Positions 28,608-37,688 of a stretch of DNA of 64,000 nt are shown one piece after another. The translations under genes and the position numbers were made by a program. The stretch lies in NCBI RefSeq assembly GCF_002162315.1, contig NZ_CP021416.1, forward strand, positions 1,190,207 through 1,254,206, written 5' to 3'. Under the pieces are notes generated by a model. The model was given only the letters and a program-made list of their open reading frames with translations. It was not told the DNA's origin and did not search any database. How positions within the stretch are numbered: position 1 is the stretch's first letter; every line of letters starts with the position of its first letter. Source of the stretch: Sulfurospirillum diekertiae. Lineage in GTDB: Bacteria > Campylobacterota > Campylobacteria > Campylobacterales > Sulfurospirillaceae.

Positions 28608-29456
28608 ATGTTGCGATGGATCATAGCTTTTTTAGTGATAGTATTAGGTTTGAATGTTTATGCTGACCAAGGCATTCCACAAGAGCATATAGTCGCCCTT
28701 TCGCCTGAGGCTTCATCTTCGAATGTTATTGAGATTAAACGTTTAACCTTAAGTGCCAATGCACTAGAACTTAAAGCCTCGAGCCAAACAGCCTTAGAGC
28801 TCAATGCGCTCTTTGGTGATAACTCCACCCAAACGATTACTACCACTATAGAATGGCTTGTGTCAGATCCTACCGTTGCTTCCATCACCCATAACACACT
28901 TCAAGCCCTTAAAGAGGGAAAAACAACCATTCAAGCACGCTATTATGGTAAAAGTTCCAACACACTGACCATTACTGTTTATCAAGAGATCAATGGACAT
29001 AGACTCCCTCCAAAACCTGATCCTAAGTTAAACAATGCAACCCTCTTGGGAATAGACAGCAATCACAATGGCGTGAGAGATGATGTCGAGAGGCAAATTT
29101 ACTTCAGATACAAAAAACCCGTTATCCAAGCCTTTATGATGCAAAGTGCAAAATCGTATACTCAATCTTTAGAGAATCCTATTGCGAGTGCTAAAGCAGA
29201 AGAGATCAAAGGTGCAATATGGAAGGAAGGCTCATGCTCTGGATATCTAGAAGTTGTTGAAAAAATAGAAATGCCAAGTGTTGAAGGTCTTAAATTTTTA
29301 AACAATGCCTATATGAATACTAAAGAGAGAATCAAAGCCTATAAAAAATTTAATGAGGCTTTAAGTGGGGGAAGTTACTCTATTCCATTACCAAGAGATT
29401 ATAAAAAAGAGAGTTGTGATTTTAATGTTGAAGAGATGCTGGAGATGGGAAAATAA
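28608..29456 (+). CDS. Exported Ig-like (BIG2) domain protein
   Basis: I prefer the ATG at 28608 over the TTG at 28599 because AGGGGG lies at a workable distance. An N-terminal signal peptide (IIAFLVIVLGLNVYA) is followed by a strand-rich region of about 100 residues with the BIG2-like EWLVSDPTVASI and GKTTIQARYYG. A calcium-binding-like DSNHNGVRDDVERQIY loop comes next, then a helical C-terminal half with two cysteines. It is secreted or periplasmic and may take part in adhesion or surface structure. The function is not known. No partner gene is adjacent. Confidence 0.65.
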   Translation: MLRWIIAFLVIVLGLNVYADQGIPQEHIVALSPEASSSNVIEIKRLTLSANALELKASSQTALELNALFGDNSTQTITTTIEWLVSDPTVASITHNTLQALKEGKTTIQARYYGKSSNTLTITVYQEINGHRLPPKPDPKLNNATLLGIDSNHNGVRDDVERQIYFRYKKPVIQAFMMQSAKSYTQSLENPIASAKAEEIKGAIWKEGSCSGYLEVVEKIEMPSVEGLKFLNNAYMNTKERIKAYKKFNEALSGGSYSIPLPRDYKKESCDFNVEEMLEMGK

Positions 29457-29524
29457 GAGTGCAGGGCTAAACTTTTAACTTTTAAACTGAACACTCTTTT
29501 ACATGTAAAGATTTATTTTGGAAG

Positions 29525-29965
29525 TTAGAGTATAAAAGGGATGATTCTTTTTGTTTTGCGCATGTAGGTTGTGTACTCGCTAGAATGCTCCATCCACAAC
29601 ATCTCCTCTTTTTTAGCTTTCAAAAACAGCGTTATGATTAAGAGTGTATAGATCAAAAAGCTGAGAATGGTAGGCTTAGACACTACAACCCCAAGCATCA
29701 TCACAAGGACTGAAAAATACATAGGATGCCTGATGTAGCGGTAGGCTCCTGTGGTGATGAGTGAGGCGTTTTCTTTGATTTCGGGGGTGATGTTGAAGTT
29801 GCCAAGGGGGTTGTGTCTCACCGTATAGAGTCCAAAGCCACAGCCTAAGAGAAAGATGAGTAAAGCAAAGTTGCTTGGTGTATGCAAACCATGTTCTACA
29901 AGTAAGATTGCGATGAAGATGAATTGTAACGATACTAAAAGGTAAGAGTATGCTTTTGAACTCAT
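29525..29965 (-). CDS. Integral-membrane methyltransferase, ICMT/PEMT-like
   Basis: 146 residues with four membrane helices. The signature GAYRYIRHPMYFSVL, followed by a conserved EE in KAKKEEMLW, is that of isoprenylcysteine carboxyl methyltransferase and phospholipid methyltransferase homologues. These bind S-adenosylmethionine at the cytoplasmic membrane face; the bacterial substrate is generally unknown. The start overlaps the end of hipA by four bases, so it may be read from the hipBA transcript. Confidence 0.8.
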   Translation of the reverse strand: MSSKAYSYLLVSLQFIFIAILLVEHGLHTPSNFALLIFLLGCGFGLYTVRHNPLGNFNITPEIKENASLITTGAYRYIRHPMYFSVLVMMLGVVVSKPTILSFLIYTLLIITLFLKAKKEEMLWMEHSSEYTTYMRKTKRIIPFIL

Positions 29966-31122
29966 TGATTCTCCCTTTCAAAAGCTTCCATTAAACTGCT
30001 CAAAAATGCTTTTACATGTAAATCATTTTCTATCTCAATGCGCTCTTTCATTTCATGAGCAGTGATGCGTAAAGCTTCGACACATTCATCGTAAAGCACT
30101 CGAGTTTCGCTGGTACTTAGCTCACAACTCTCTTTACCAAAGCGGAGCAAAAACGCTTTGCTCCACCATTTCTTACTTTCCAAAAGATGCAAAGCAGGGA
30201 TGTCTTTTTGAATGTAGAGTGTCGTACAGACGACATCGTATGCAGGTGCAAGCCAAATATCGTGAATGTTTTCATAGAGCATACCAAAGTTTTTGAGGTG
30301 TGCATCGCCATTTTGCACGAGTGTGTTGATGACCATCATCTTGAAAAAATCTCTTAATGCCTTTTTCTTGTATTTTGGTGAGACAAACGTTTTGATGCTT
30401 TTGGCGATATGCTCATAGGAGCCTTCGTATTTTTCATCGGCTTGGCGTGCTTGAAGAACACACATATCTTCAAAACCTAGGTAGTTGCCATCATCTTTGA
30501 TGTCAAAGCGTTTCATAATGAAGAGCTTGTTGTCATCGGATAGGTAAAACTCAGGCACTTCAATGCCAGCACATTTTACGACTTTCATGCAGTAAAATTC
30601 GTTAAGCGCTAAGTGTGGGTACTCGTCACCCCATGACTTGACGATGTACTCTTGCAGCGGCAAGGTGACTTTGTCGCGCACTTTGACTAAAACTTTGGGT
30701 TGAACACCACTGATAGGAGAGTCCAGTGCAAAACGGCTTACAAGTTCATCAAAGAGCGTTTCACTCTTGGGGTGCAAGAGTGTGTCTAAACTGAGGGTTG
30801 ATTCTTCTTGTGTCTTATCTGCTTCGTACGTAAGCCTACCTTTAATGCTATGCGCCATGAGCTGAAGAAGTCCGAAGTCATCGGTTTTGGTTATTTTTGA
30901 AAAATGTTTTTTGATGATGGAAAGAAGATACCCCTCGGGCAAGTGCATCTCAAAAATGGGGTGAAGTTTTGGGTTTGCATAACTTTTGACTCTCACAGGC
31001 ATACTCAGCGATACAAAGGCATCTTGATTGTCGGTTGTGTAGTCAAAGATGTATTCGTTATTTTCGAGAAGGATAGTGCCGACTTTTTCGTTAGAAACTT
31101 TTACATGTAAACTATCTGGCAT
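29962..31122 (-). CDS. hipA: HipA-type serine/threonine kinase toxin
   Basis: 386 residues. The N-terminal couple_hipA region (1-100) precedes the HipA kinase fold: SGVQPKVLVK forms the P-loop region, a catalytic loop reads NGDAHLKNFG, and the metal-binding Asp is in APAYDVV. HipA kinases phosphorylate targets such as glutamyl-tRNA synthetase and cause dormancy. hipB ends 11 bases inside the start, the usual antitoxin-first order. TTTACATGTAAA copies lie at both the 5' (31100) and 3' (30011) ends. A relic of another hipA end is at 25.4 kb. Confidence 0.88.
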   Translation of the reverse strand: MPDSLHVKVSNEKVGTILLENNEYIFDYTTDNQDAFVSLSMPVRVKSYANPKLHPIFEMHLPEGYLLSIIKKHFSKITKTDDFGLLQLMAHSIKGRLTYEADKTQEESTLSLDTLLHPKSETLFDELVSRFALDSPISGVQPKVLVKVRDKVTLPLQEYIVKSWGDEYPHLALNEFYCMKVVKCAGIEVPEFYLSDDNKLFIMKRFDIKDDGNYLGFEDMCVLQARQADEKYEGSYEHIAKSIKTFVSPKYKKKALRDFFKMMVINTLVQNGDAHLKNFGMLYENIHDIWLAPAYDVVCTTLYIQKDIPALHLLESKKWWSKAFLLRFGKESCELSTSETRVLYDECVEALRITAHEMKERIEIENDLHVKAFLSSLMEAFERENQ

Positions 31123-31354
31123 CTCTTAGCTCCTCAAAAGTTGGGAAGGGCGATTTTTCTTTACATGTAAGTTCATACCCTAAGTAGTCAAGGATGTGGA
31201 GTATTTTTTTGATGCCGACATCGGAGCTTGTTCCATTTTCAAGAGAGCTAATGGTGGCACGAGAGATGCTAAGATCATGAGAGAGTTGTTCTTGCGACAC
31301 TTTTTTCTCTTTACGAAGTTGTGCCATGTGCGCTCCAAACTCTTTTAAATCCAT
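31112..31354 (-). CDS. hipB: HipB-type helix-turn-helix antitoxin
   Basis: 80 residues with a Cro/C1-type HTH (about 10-60): LRKEKKVSQEQLSHDL, then ISRATISSLENG for the recognition helix. Such proteins repress their own operon and bind HipA. The C-terminus is short and acidic. It overlaps hipA by 11 bases. The AT-rich 150 bases upstream have several imperfect repeats and could hold its operators, but I see no clear pair. Confidence 0.9.
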   Translation of the reverse strand: MDLKEFGAHMAQLRKEKKVSQEQLSHDLSISRATISSLENGTSSDVGIKKILHILDYLGYELTCKEKSPFPTFEELRDAR

Positions 31355-31508
31355 AACAGTTCCTTGACTAATATTTTAGACATTTTATAATTTTAATATA
31401 TAAATATCAAATATATTGTTCAAAAATAAAAAAGAGTGATGGGAAAATTGAAGAAAAGTAGTTTACATGTAAAGCCAAAAGTGAAATGCTAAGCTTTACA
31501 TGTAAAGA

Positions 31509-31820
31509 TTATTTTTTTTCTTCTACGACTTTAGCAGGAGTGACAGGTTTTTTAGCAGGTTTAGCGATGATCTCAACATAACACTCGCTCCATTTAGCAC
31601 TGTGAGCTTTGTCGATTTCTTCGCTAAGATCGGCTTGGTGAATGGCTTCTGCATTTTCGCTTGTCTCACCAAATTTACACTCAAACTCCCAAAAATGAAA
31701 GCCCTCAGGTGTTTTTTTCGTGCGTTCACGTTTAATGTATTTACGAATTTCATGTTTGATGGCATCCACAAGTCGGTCACTATTTTTATTTTCTTCTTGA
31801 AGGTGAAATATCTTTTTCAA
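31509..31820 (-). CDS. DUF6172-like conserved small protein
   Basis: 103 residues, cytoplasmic, charged. The order KHEIRKYIKRERTKKTPEGFHFWEF, then GETSENAEAIH and CYVEIIAKP, matches small Campylobacterota proteins I recall as DUF6172; the C-terminus is Lys/Pro/Val rich. No function is known. Two TTTACATGTAAA copies (31462 and 31495) stand just past its stop. The next gene upstream encodes a thioredoxin-fold protein. Confidence 0.65.
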   Translation of the reverse strand: MKKIFHLQEENKNSDRLVDAIKHEIRKYIKRERTKKTPEGFHFWEFECKFGETSENAEAIHQADLSEEIDKAHSAKWSECYVEIIAKPAKKPVTPAKVVEEKK

Positions 31821-31883
31821 GGCTTGCCTTTTAGATTTTATTTAAGTGTGACATTGTACTTCATTTCACCTTTGATCGCGAAT

Positions 31884-32276
31884 TTATTGAAATTCTGTTT
31901 TGTAGGCTTCATCAAGAATAGCCATAAAGGCAGTAGGATCCATGTAGCCTGTATACCCCTCAAGAATGGTGTGGCGAGTTGGAGAGAGAATGGCATTGGC
32001 AGGAGTGTATTTGGTATGTAAATCATCGGGTAAAGCTGGGTCCATTTGATCAATGACAACCAAAACATACTTCTGATCAATCTTGTTACGGTAGGTAGGG
32101 TTATTGAAAACCTCTTTTGTCATTTGCTTGCAGTAAGGGCAATTTTCACTGACAATATTGACAAGAATGAGCTTTTTCTCTTTAACTGCTTTGGCACTTT
32201 CTTCGTCTAAAAAAGCAGCGTGAAGTGTTGCCATACTCATGAGTGCGACAAAAAAGAGTCTTAGGAGTGTGTACAT
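31884..32276 (-). CDS. Periplasmic thioredoxin-fold protein (CPYC)
   Basis: 130 residues. A signal peptide (LLRLFFVALMSMATLHAA) precedes a thioredoxin-like domain with the redox motif NCPYCKQM at about 47-53, then the cis-proline region ANAILSPT and GYTGYMDP. It resembles SoxW/DUF255-like thioredoxins that reduce periplasmic disulphides. The cysteine pair is intact. It stands divergent from def with about 140 bases between. Confidence 0.82.
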   Translation of the reverse strand: MYTLLRLFFVALMSMATLHAAFLDEESAKAVKEKKLILVNIVSENCPYCKQMTKEVFNNPTYRNKIDQKYVLVVIDQMDPALPDDLHTKYTPANAILSPTRHTILEGYTGYMDPTAFMAILDEAYKTEFQ

Positions 32277-32419
32277 GTTTTAACCTTTGTAATGAAAGAT
32301 AATTTAACCAAAACTCTAACACAAGCTTGATAAAAGCATATTGAACTAGGCATATAGGTATATTTAAAGTGTGGATATGTTAAATTACACGCAATTTTAA
32401 TGCCAAGGACTGTGCAATC

Positions 32420-32947
32420 ATGGCAAATATTCGTGAAATTTACCAACTCGGCTCTCCTGTTATCCGAAGTATGGCTGCCAAAGTGGAGGATGTCCATTCC
32501 ACTCAGATTCAAACGCTCATTGATGATATGATCGTTACATGTAAAGACTCAAAAGGGGTGGGTATTGCAGCTCCTCAAGTGAATTGCTCTTTGGCGATTG
32601 TGATTATTGCCTCTGAACCTAGTGAGCGTTACCCTTCTGCGCCACAGATGGAGCCAACTGCACTGATCAATCCCAAGATTATCTCGCATTCCCCCAAGAT
32701 GCTCAAAGATTGGGAAGGGTGTCTTAGTCTTCCAGGAATCAGAGCACAAGTACCCCGTTACAGCGAAATTGAGGTTGCCTACACCGATAGAGATGGCAAC
32801 AAACACCATGTCATCTATAGCGACTTTGTTGCCCGTGTCTTTCAGCATGAATATGACCATCTCATCGGTAAAGTCTTTATTGATAGAGTAGAATCAACCT
32901 ATGACATTGTGATGGAAAAAGAGTATCAACGTATCCTTGCACAGTAA
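32420..32947 (+). CDS. def: Peptide deformylase
   Basis: 175 residues with all three deformylase motifs: GIAAPQV, EGCLSLPG (metal-binding Cys) and HEYDHLIG (metal-binding histidines and catalytic Glu). It removes the formyl group from nascent proteins in the cytoplasm. The ATG follows GGACTGTGCAATC, an unremarkable ribosome site. It begins a plus-strand pair with ybgC, 25 bases downstream. Confidence 0.93.
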   Translation: MANIREIYQLGSPVIRSMAAKVEDVHSTQIQTLIDDMIVTCKDSKGVGIAAPQVNCSLAIVIIASEPSERYPSAPQMEPTALINPKIISHSPKMLKDWEGCLSLPGIRAQVPRYSEIEVAYTDRDGNKHHVIYSDFVARVFQHEYDHLIGKVFIDRVESTYDIVMEKEYQRILAQ

Positions 32948-32972
32948 ACTATAAAACAGAAGGAGTAGGATT

Positions 32973-33347
32973 TTGAAAACACGCATTTACTATGATGATA
33001 CCGACGCAGGCGGTGTGGTTTATCATGCCAATTACCTTAAATTTTGTGAGCGTTCCCGTAGTGATCTTTTTTATGAACATGGAAGAAGTCCTGCCGTGAA
33101 TGGTGGGCATTTTGTGGTACGTCATCTTGAAGCAGATTTTTTAAAATCCGCCAAACTGGGTGATCTTATTGAGGTCAAAAATGAACTGATTGAGCTTAAA
33201 AACGCTTCATTGATTTTGAAGCAAGAAGTCTGGAAAGACGATGTAAAACTTTTTGCTATGACTTCCACACTTGCGTATGTCAAAGAGGGGAAGCCCTGCA
33301 AAATTGATGATGAGACAAAAGCCTTTTTTAGAGACCTTTTACTTTAA
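32973..33347 (+). CDS. ybgC: YbgC-type acyl-CoA thioesterase
   Basis: 124 residues of the hot-dog fold: TRIYYDDTDAGGVVYHANYL is the YbgC active-site signature with the catalytic Asp. The start is TTG, supported by AAGGAGTAGGAT just upstream and by the alignment of the first residues with family starts. Hydrolyses short-chain acyl-CoA or acyl-ACP thioesters in the cytoplasm, usually linked to phospholipid metabolism. Its 3' end overlaps the convergent transporter gene by four bases. Confidence 0.88.
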   Translation: MKTRIYYDDTDAGGVVYHANYLKFCERSRSDLFYEHGRSPAVNGGHFVVRHLEADFLKSAKLGDLIEVKNELIELKNASLILKQEVWKDDVKLFAMTSTLAYVKEGKPCKIDDETKAFFRDLLL

Positions 33348-34519
33348 GGTCTTTGTTCCTTTGTGTTAAATATACCTTTGGCATAAAAAAGAATAAATGC
33401 TAAGGCAAAAGCTCCAAGCGTGACGATGCGAAAAAGAGTTTGTGCATCGTAATGATCCCAGATATAACCAGCCATCGTTAAAGAAATAAAGGTTGCCGTT
33501 CCCACACATCCATAATAAATACCATATGCTGAAGCTTTAAGCTCTTTGGATGTGGTATCGGATATGATGGCTTTTGCTAAGGCATTAAAACCGCCTGCAA
33601 AAAATCCATAACACCCAAATCCGATCCATGCACCTATGGGGCTCTGCCATGTCATAAACCATGAAGACAATCCAAAAGAGGCATACATGAAACTCAGCAT
33701 CATGGGTTTACCTAAGCGATCCGCCAGTTTTCCAATAGGAATTGCAAAGAGAGACTGTGTGAAATTATAAAGCGTATATGCCAAAGGAATCATCATGAGG
33801 GCAAGTCCATTATCGCCTGATTTTAAGACCATAAACGAGTAATTCATAGCGATAAGGCTAAACGCTACTTGAAAGATAACTAGCGTATAAAATTGTTTTG
33901 AAAGCGAAAAAGGTCTAAATGAGCGAAAAGGAATCGGCGGAGTCCTGACATCCGATACAAACACAATCAAAATCAGCAGAGCCAACATACCAGGAACAAA
34001 ACTAAGTGCAAATACAAGTCTAAATGTTGTTTCACTCTCTCCATAGAAATGCAAAAATAAGAATGCGGATAATGATCCTGCAATGGCACCAGCACTATCC
34101 ATCATTTTATGAAAACCAAAGATAAAACCACTTCTTTGCGCTGGTGAAAATGCCGAAATTAAGGCATCTCTTGGTGCGCTTCTGACCCCTTTACCAAAAC
34201 GATCCCCCACACGGACAATACCAACCATAAGCGCACTACTTGCAAAATAGGCTAAAGGCTTAATAAGATTTGAAAATCCATACCCTACGATTGTGAGCAT
34301 TTTTCGGTGCCCTAATTTGTCGGATAAAAATCCTGAAATAGCAATCAAAAGAGCAACGCCAAGTTCTGCAAATCCTTCGATCATGCCAATATTAGATTTT
34401 GTAGTATGTAAAAATCGTTCCAAAAAAAGCGGTAAGAGGGGAAGGATCATCTCTGTTGCAAAATCAGTAAAAAAACTGTTCACACCTAACGCGATAATGT
34501 TTTTATTGATGTTTTCCAT
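33344..34519 (-). CDS. MFS transporter
   Basis: 391 residues with 12 membrane helices. The motif-A-like loop GFLSDKLGHRKML between helices 2 and 3 and a second copy, GKLADRLGKPMML, between helices 8 and 9 are typical of the superfamily; DRFGKGVRSAPRDALI recalls a subfamily of uncharacterised exporters. Substrate unknown. The gene stands alone on the minus strand after the ybgC convergence, with a hairpin-bearing gap on its 5' side. Confidence 0.88.
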   Translation of the reverse strand: MENINKNIIALGVNSFFTDFATEMILPLLPLFLERFLHTTKSNIGMIEGFAELGVALLIAISGFLSDKLGHRKMLTIVGYGFSNLIKPLAYFASSALMVGIVRVGDRFGKGVRSAPRDALISAFSPAQRSGFIFGFHKMMDSAGAIAGSLSAFLFLHFYGESETTFRLVFALSFVPGMLALLILIVFVSDVRTPPIPFRSFRPFSLSKQFYTLVIFQVAFSLIAMNYSFMVLKSGDNGLALMMIPLAYTLYNFTQSLFAIPIGKLADRLGKPMMLSFMYASFGLSSWFMTWQSPIGAWIGFGCYGFFAGGFNALAKAIISDTTSKELKASAYGIYYGCVGTATFISLTMAGYIWDHYDAQTLFRIVTLGAFALAFILFYAKGIFNTKEQRP

Positions 34520-34610
34520 TACAGTGTTCCAAATTTAATGGCGAATTTTATATAAAAAACGGCAGATACTACACTTTAAACAAGAAGGATTTCCTGTATA
34601 ACTTCAATGA

Positions 34611-34640
34611 GAAGCTGCTACTTTATCGTGTAACAGCTTC
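34611..34640. terminator. Hairpin between MFS and lipoprotein genes
   Basis: GAAGCTG at 34611 pairs with CAGCTTC at 34634-34640 around a 16-base loop. It lies just past the stop of the minus-strand lipoprotein gene (34652). There is no strong T run, so termination is only likely. Confidence 0.4.
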
Positions 34641-34651
34641 ATAACTCAAGT

Positions 34652-35998
34652 CTAATTTGCTCGGATGAACTCATTGCGACCGGGTTGATACAATGAGGTG
34701 TTATACACCACTTGGTTACCAGAGATATTCTCTTTAAAGGTTCGTGATATTTTTCCATCAAAGAATTGTTGGCAGAGATAATCGGCTCCAACAGAGGTTG
34801 AGTAGTTGACCCAATCATAAACAATGTCATGTCCAAATAAAGCATTGATCTCTTCAAGTGAAGGAGGTGCTTTTTGGATGGAGTTGGCAATATACATTTG
34901 GTCACGATCTTCATACTGTGTTAGAGAAAGCAGTAAAGGGTTATAGTTGATCTGTGTTGAGAGTAACATGTATGGATTAATACCATTGGCACGAAGCTGT
35001 GAAGCGATGAGGCTGGATGTAACCAATGGTGTATTGAGATAAAGTGATGCGTTATTTAAAGAGCTATTCCCTTTAAAGAGTTGTTTATAGTTCATTTTAG
35101 AATTTTCGACGCGCTTCTCATAAAAGACATGATTGCTGTTTTTCTTAATGAGTCCATTGAGTTGATAGCTTAGGCTACTTCCATCCTCAAATGTTCCAAC
35201 ACGATCATTTGCTTTTGTTGCCAAGAGGGCGATTTGTTGGTCATAATCGATACCACCAAAGATGATATTAGAGCCAGCACTTCGTACATTGGAGCGATTG
35301 AGTGTAGGAATAAAGACAAGGGTGTCTTGTACATTGTTCGCAATGATTTGTGCACCATCTGCTGTTACAGGAGCAATGATGTAGTGGTATCCACCTGCTT
35401 TAATGTCAGAGAGTGCTTTAGCAATTGAATCTTCTCTTTCATCCCCTGTATTGAAAACATTGAGATCAAAATAGTAGTTTTTATACAATAAATATGCAAT
35501 GACGGAGTTCACTGAAGTAATAGCATATTTTTTAATGGTTTTTTGAGGGACTAAAACAGCAATTTTGATGATAGTGCTGTCATCATTCAGCGGCTTTGGC
35601 ATAGAGGCGGCAGGAACAGGCACTAAGGTTGATACAGAGGTATCTGTTTCTTGTGAAGAGGAGGTTGCTTCTTCTGTGCTTATAGGCTGTTTTGGTTGTT
35701 CAACGGTTGTACTCGGTGTCGGTGTCGCCATCGCAATTGTGGTTGATGTAATCGTATTGTCAATCGTCACAGGGGCTGAAGAGGACTGTGTCTCGGTATT
35801 TTTTAAACTGCTAGAGGGGGTTGTTGCTTTTGCAAGCGGTTTTTCAGAGCCCGGATACGTTGAAGTATTCTTTTGATTAGGAGCTTTTTTCATACTCGTT
35901 GATACATTGTAGGTACTGGGTGTGTAAGGCTCTGGGGCTTGGGTTGTACAGCCTGCAAAGATGAATAAACTGAGGGATAATGTCAACCAAAATCTCAT
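34652..35998 (-). CDS. LppC/LpoA-like lipoprotein with periplasmic-binding fold
   Basis: 448 residues. A lipoprotein signal ends in the lipobox IFAGC. Residues 20-135 are a Ser/Thr/Pro-rich linker of low complexity. From about 145 on the sequence has the two-lobed binding-protein fold (IKIAVLVPQ, YHYIIAPVTADGAQ, VFIPTLN), as in penicillin-binding-protein activators of the LppC/LpoA group. It is probably an outer-membrane-anchored regulator of peptidoglycan synthesis. The uracil-DNA glycosylase gene upstream overlaps its start by four bases. Confidence 0.72.
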   Translation of the reverse strand: MRFWLTLSLSLFIFAGCTTQAPEPYTPSTYNVSTSMKKAPNQKNTSTYPGSEKPLAKATTPSSSLKNTETQSSSAPVTIDNTITSTTIAMATPTPSTTVEQPKQPISTEEATSSSQETDTSVSTLVPVPAASMPKPLNDDSTIIKIAVLVPQKTIKKYAITSVNSVIAYLLYKNYYFDLNVFNTGDEREDSIAKALSDIKAGGYHYIIAPVTADGAQIIANNVQDTLVFIPTLNRSNVRSAGSNIIFGGIDYDQQIALLATKANDRVGTFEDGSSLSYQLNGLIKKNSNHVFYEKRVENSKMNYKQLFKGNSSLNNASLYLNTPLVTSSLIASQLRANGINPYMLLSTQINYNPLLLSLTQYEDRDQMYIANSIQKAPPSLEEINALFGHDIVYDWVNYSTSVGADYLCQQFFDGKISRTFKENISGNQVVYNTSLYQPGRNEFIRAN

Positions 35999-36657
35999 AA
36001 CATGCTCCTTATTTTTAGCATATCTGCAAAAACCTCTTTTTTAGCGCTGGGGTTTCGCAGTAAAAAACTTGGGTGGAACGTTGGAATCAATTTGGCTTCA
36101 CCAAAATTGAGCACGGTGCCACGTATTTTATCAATGGGTGTATCATACTCTCCTGTGAGATGATGAAAACTGGTCGATCCAAGTGCAACAATAATTTGTG
36201 GTCGAATGGTTTGAATCTGTTGCATCACATACGGTTTGCAACAAGCAACTTCTTCAGGTGTTGGAACACGATTATCGGGTGTTTTACACTTCAAAATCGT
36301 GGTGACATAGACATCTTCTTTGGGGATCAAAAGAACTTTTTCGATCATATTTGCGAGCAATTCGCCGCTTTTACCCGTAAAGAGCATTCCTGTTTCATCT
36401 TCGCTAACGCCTGGGTTATCGCCTATAAACATCACTTTAGCTTTCAGATTACCTGCACCAAAATGACATTTTTTACGACTCTTTGCAAGTGCACAAAGAT
36501 GACATCCTGCGACACTACTTTTTAACTCTTCTAAATTCTGTGACAGGGCAGGTTGTGTGCTCAACGAGAGCGGTCGATACTCTTGGAAGAATTCAAATCC
36601 AAGAGCTCTGTACTGGTATAAAAGTTTTAAAAGTCGTATCTTTTCAATGTGAGTCAT
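35995..36657 (-). CDS. Family 4-type uracil-DNA glycosylase with iron-sulphur cluster
   Basis: 220 residues. Motif A reads MFIGDNPGVSEDETG (family 4 has GExPG, here GDNPG), motif B is TFHPSFLLR, and LLANMIEKV follows. Four cysteines (CHLC near residue 55, and two around CKTPD and ACCKPYV) are placed to bind the 4Fe-4S cluster of family 4 enzymes. The enzyme cuts uracil from DNA in base-excision repair. An N-terminal extension of about 50 residues precedes the core. Confidence 0.85.
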   Translation of the reverse strand: MTHIEKIRLLKLLYQYRALGFEFFQEYRPLSLSTQPALSQNLEELKSSVAGCHLCALAKSRKKCHFGAGNLKAKVMFIGDNPGVSEDETGMLFTGKSGELLANMIEKVLLIPKEDVYVTTILKCKTPDNRVPTPEEVACCKPYVMQQIQTIRPQIIVALGSTSFHHLTGEYDTPIDKIRGTVLNFGEAKLIPTFHPSFLLRNPSAKKEVFADMLKIRSML

Positions 36658-36692
36658 TCTTATATGGTAGCCTAGCGGGAGTTAAAATATCC

Positions 36693-37688
36693 TTATTCGA
36701 TGTCACAATACTCTAAAGTTGGGAGGTCTGGCTTTTGCAAATTGTGGTTATTGGCAATAAAAAGATTTTTGAGGTTTGTCAGCTTTTGAATGGATTCTGG
36801 AAGGCTTTCTAGGAGGTTTTCTTCGACATCTAATTCATAGAGGTGCAATAGATTTCCAATGCATTCAGGGAGGCTTTTGAGGCGGTTAGCACTCAAATCC
36901 AAAGAGGTGAGTTTGGAGAGTTTGCACAGTGTGTTTGGTACACTCTCTAAGAGGTTGTTTTCCAAAGAGAGAATTTTTAAATCTTCTAATTTTGAAATAT
37001 CAAAGTCAATGGAGGTGAGATGGTTGGAGGCAAGGTTGAGTTTGACCAGCATATCGTGCGCCTCTAATGAAGGAAGATTTTGCAAAAGATTGCCTTCTAA
37101 AATAAGGGTTTCAAGCTCTTTGATTTCACCAAGAGATTTAGGCAATGTGGTGAGTTTATTAAATGAAAGATCGAGATAATAGAGCGATTGCATCGAGCCA
37201 AAGACTTCAGGGAGAGACTCAAAATAATTGGTATCCAAGCTTACATGTAAAAGTTTTTTGAGGTTTCTAAAGGCAGCATCTAAATGGCTTAAACGGTTGA
37301 CAGCAAGAGTGAGCCTCGTAAGCTTGGAGAGCGCATAAAAACTTTGTGGCAGTGTCGTCAGTTGATTTCCATTGAGGTTTAAAATGACTAAAGAGCTTAG
37401 TTCTCCAAAGTTTTCGGGGAGACTTTGTAAAAGGTTGTTCTCGCACTGCAAATTACGAAGATTTTTAAGGGTGCAAATACTTTGTGGAAGCTCTGTAAGC
37501 CTATTACCTGAAATTTTAAGTATGCTAAGATTTTGAAGGGCATTAATGCTTTCAGGTAGACTTTTGAGCTTTTTCCGACTGAGATCAAGCGTAGTGAGGC
37601 TTTCAAGTTTTGAGAGTTCACGAGGCAAGGTGTGTTCCAATCCTTGGGATTTTATCCAATGTGCAAAATCGCGAATACTCTCACTCAT
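36693..37688 (-). CDS. Leucine-rich-repeat protein of the nif cluster
   Basis: I take the ATG at 37688, seven bases after AGGAG; it overlaps the stop of the upstream ferredoxin-like gene. About 331 residues carry roughly 12 LRR units of 23 residues with the consensus LxxLxxLxLxxNxLxxLPxxh, of the bacterial SDS22/Shoc2-like class. No signal peptide or membrane segment, so it is a cytoplasmic binding scaffold. LRR proteins occur in some nif clusters, but their role is unclear. It is last in the nifB-nifV run. It contains one CTTACATGTAAA variant. Confidence 0.85.
   Translation of the reverse strand: MSESIRDFAHWIKSQGLEHTLPRELSKLESLTTLDLSRKKLKSLPESINALQNLSILKISGNRLTELPQSICTLKNLRNLQCENNLLQSLPENFGELSSLVILNLNGNQLTTLPQSFYALSKLTRLTLAVNRLSHLDAAFRNLKKLLHVSLDTNYFESLPEVFGSMQSLYYLDLSFNKLTTLPKSLGEIKELETLILEGNLLQNLPSLEAHDMLVKLNLASNHLTSIDFDISKLEDLKILSLENNLLESVPNTLCKLSKLTSLDLSANRLKSLPECIGNLLHLYELDVEENLLESLPESIQKLTNLKNLFIANNHNLQKPDLPTLEYCDIE

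Noticed and set aside
31380..31510. Closely spaced palindromes near hipB and the DUF6172-like gene as a CRISPR-like array
   Set aside because: Only two copies 33 bases apart, and they are members of the dispersed TTTACATGTAAA set; no cas genes in the window.
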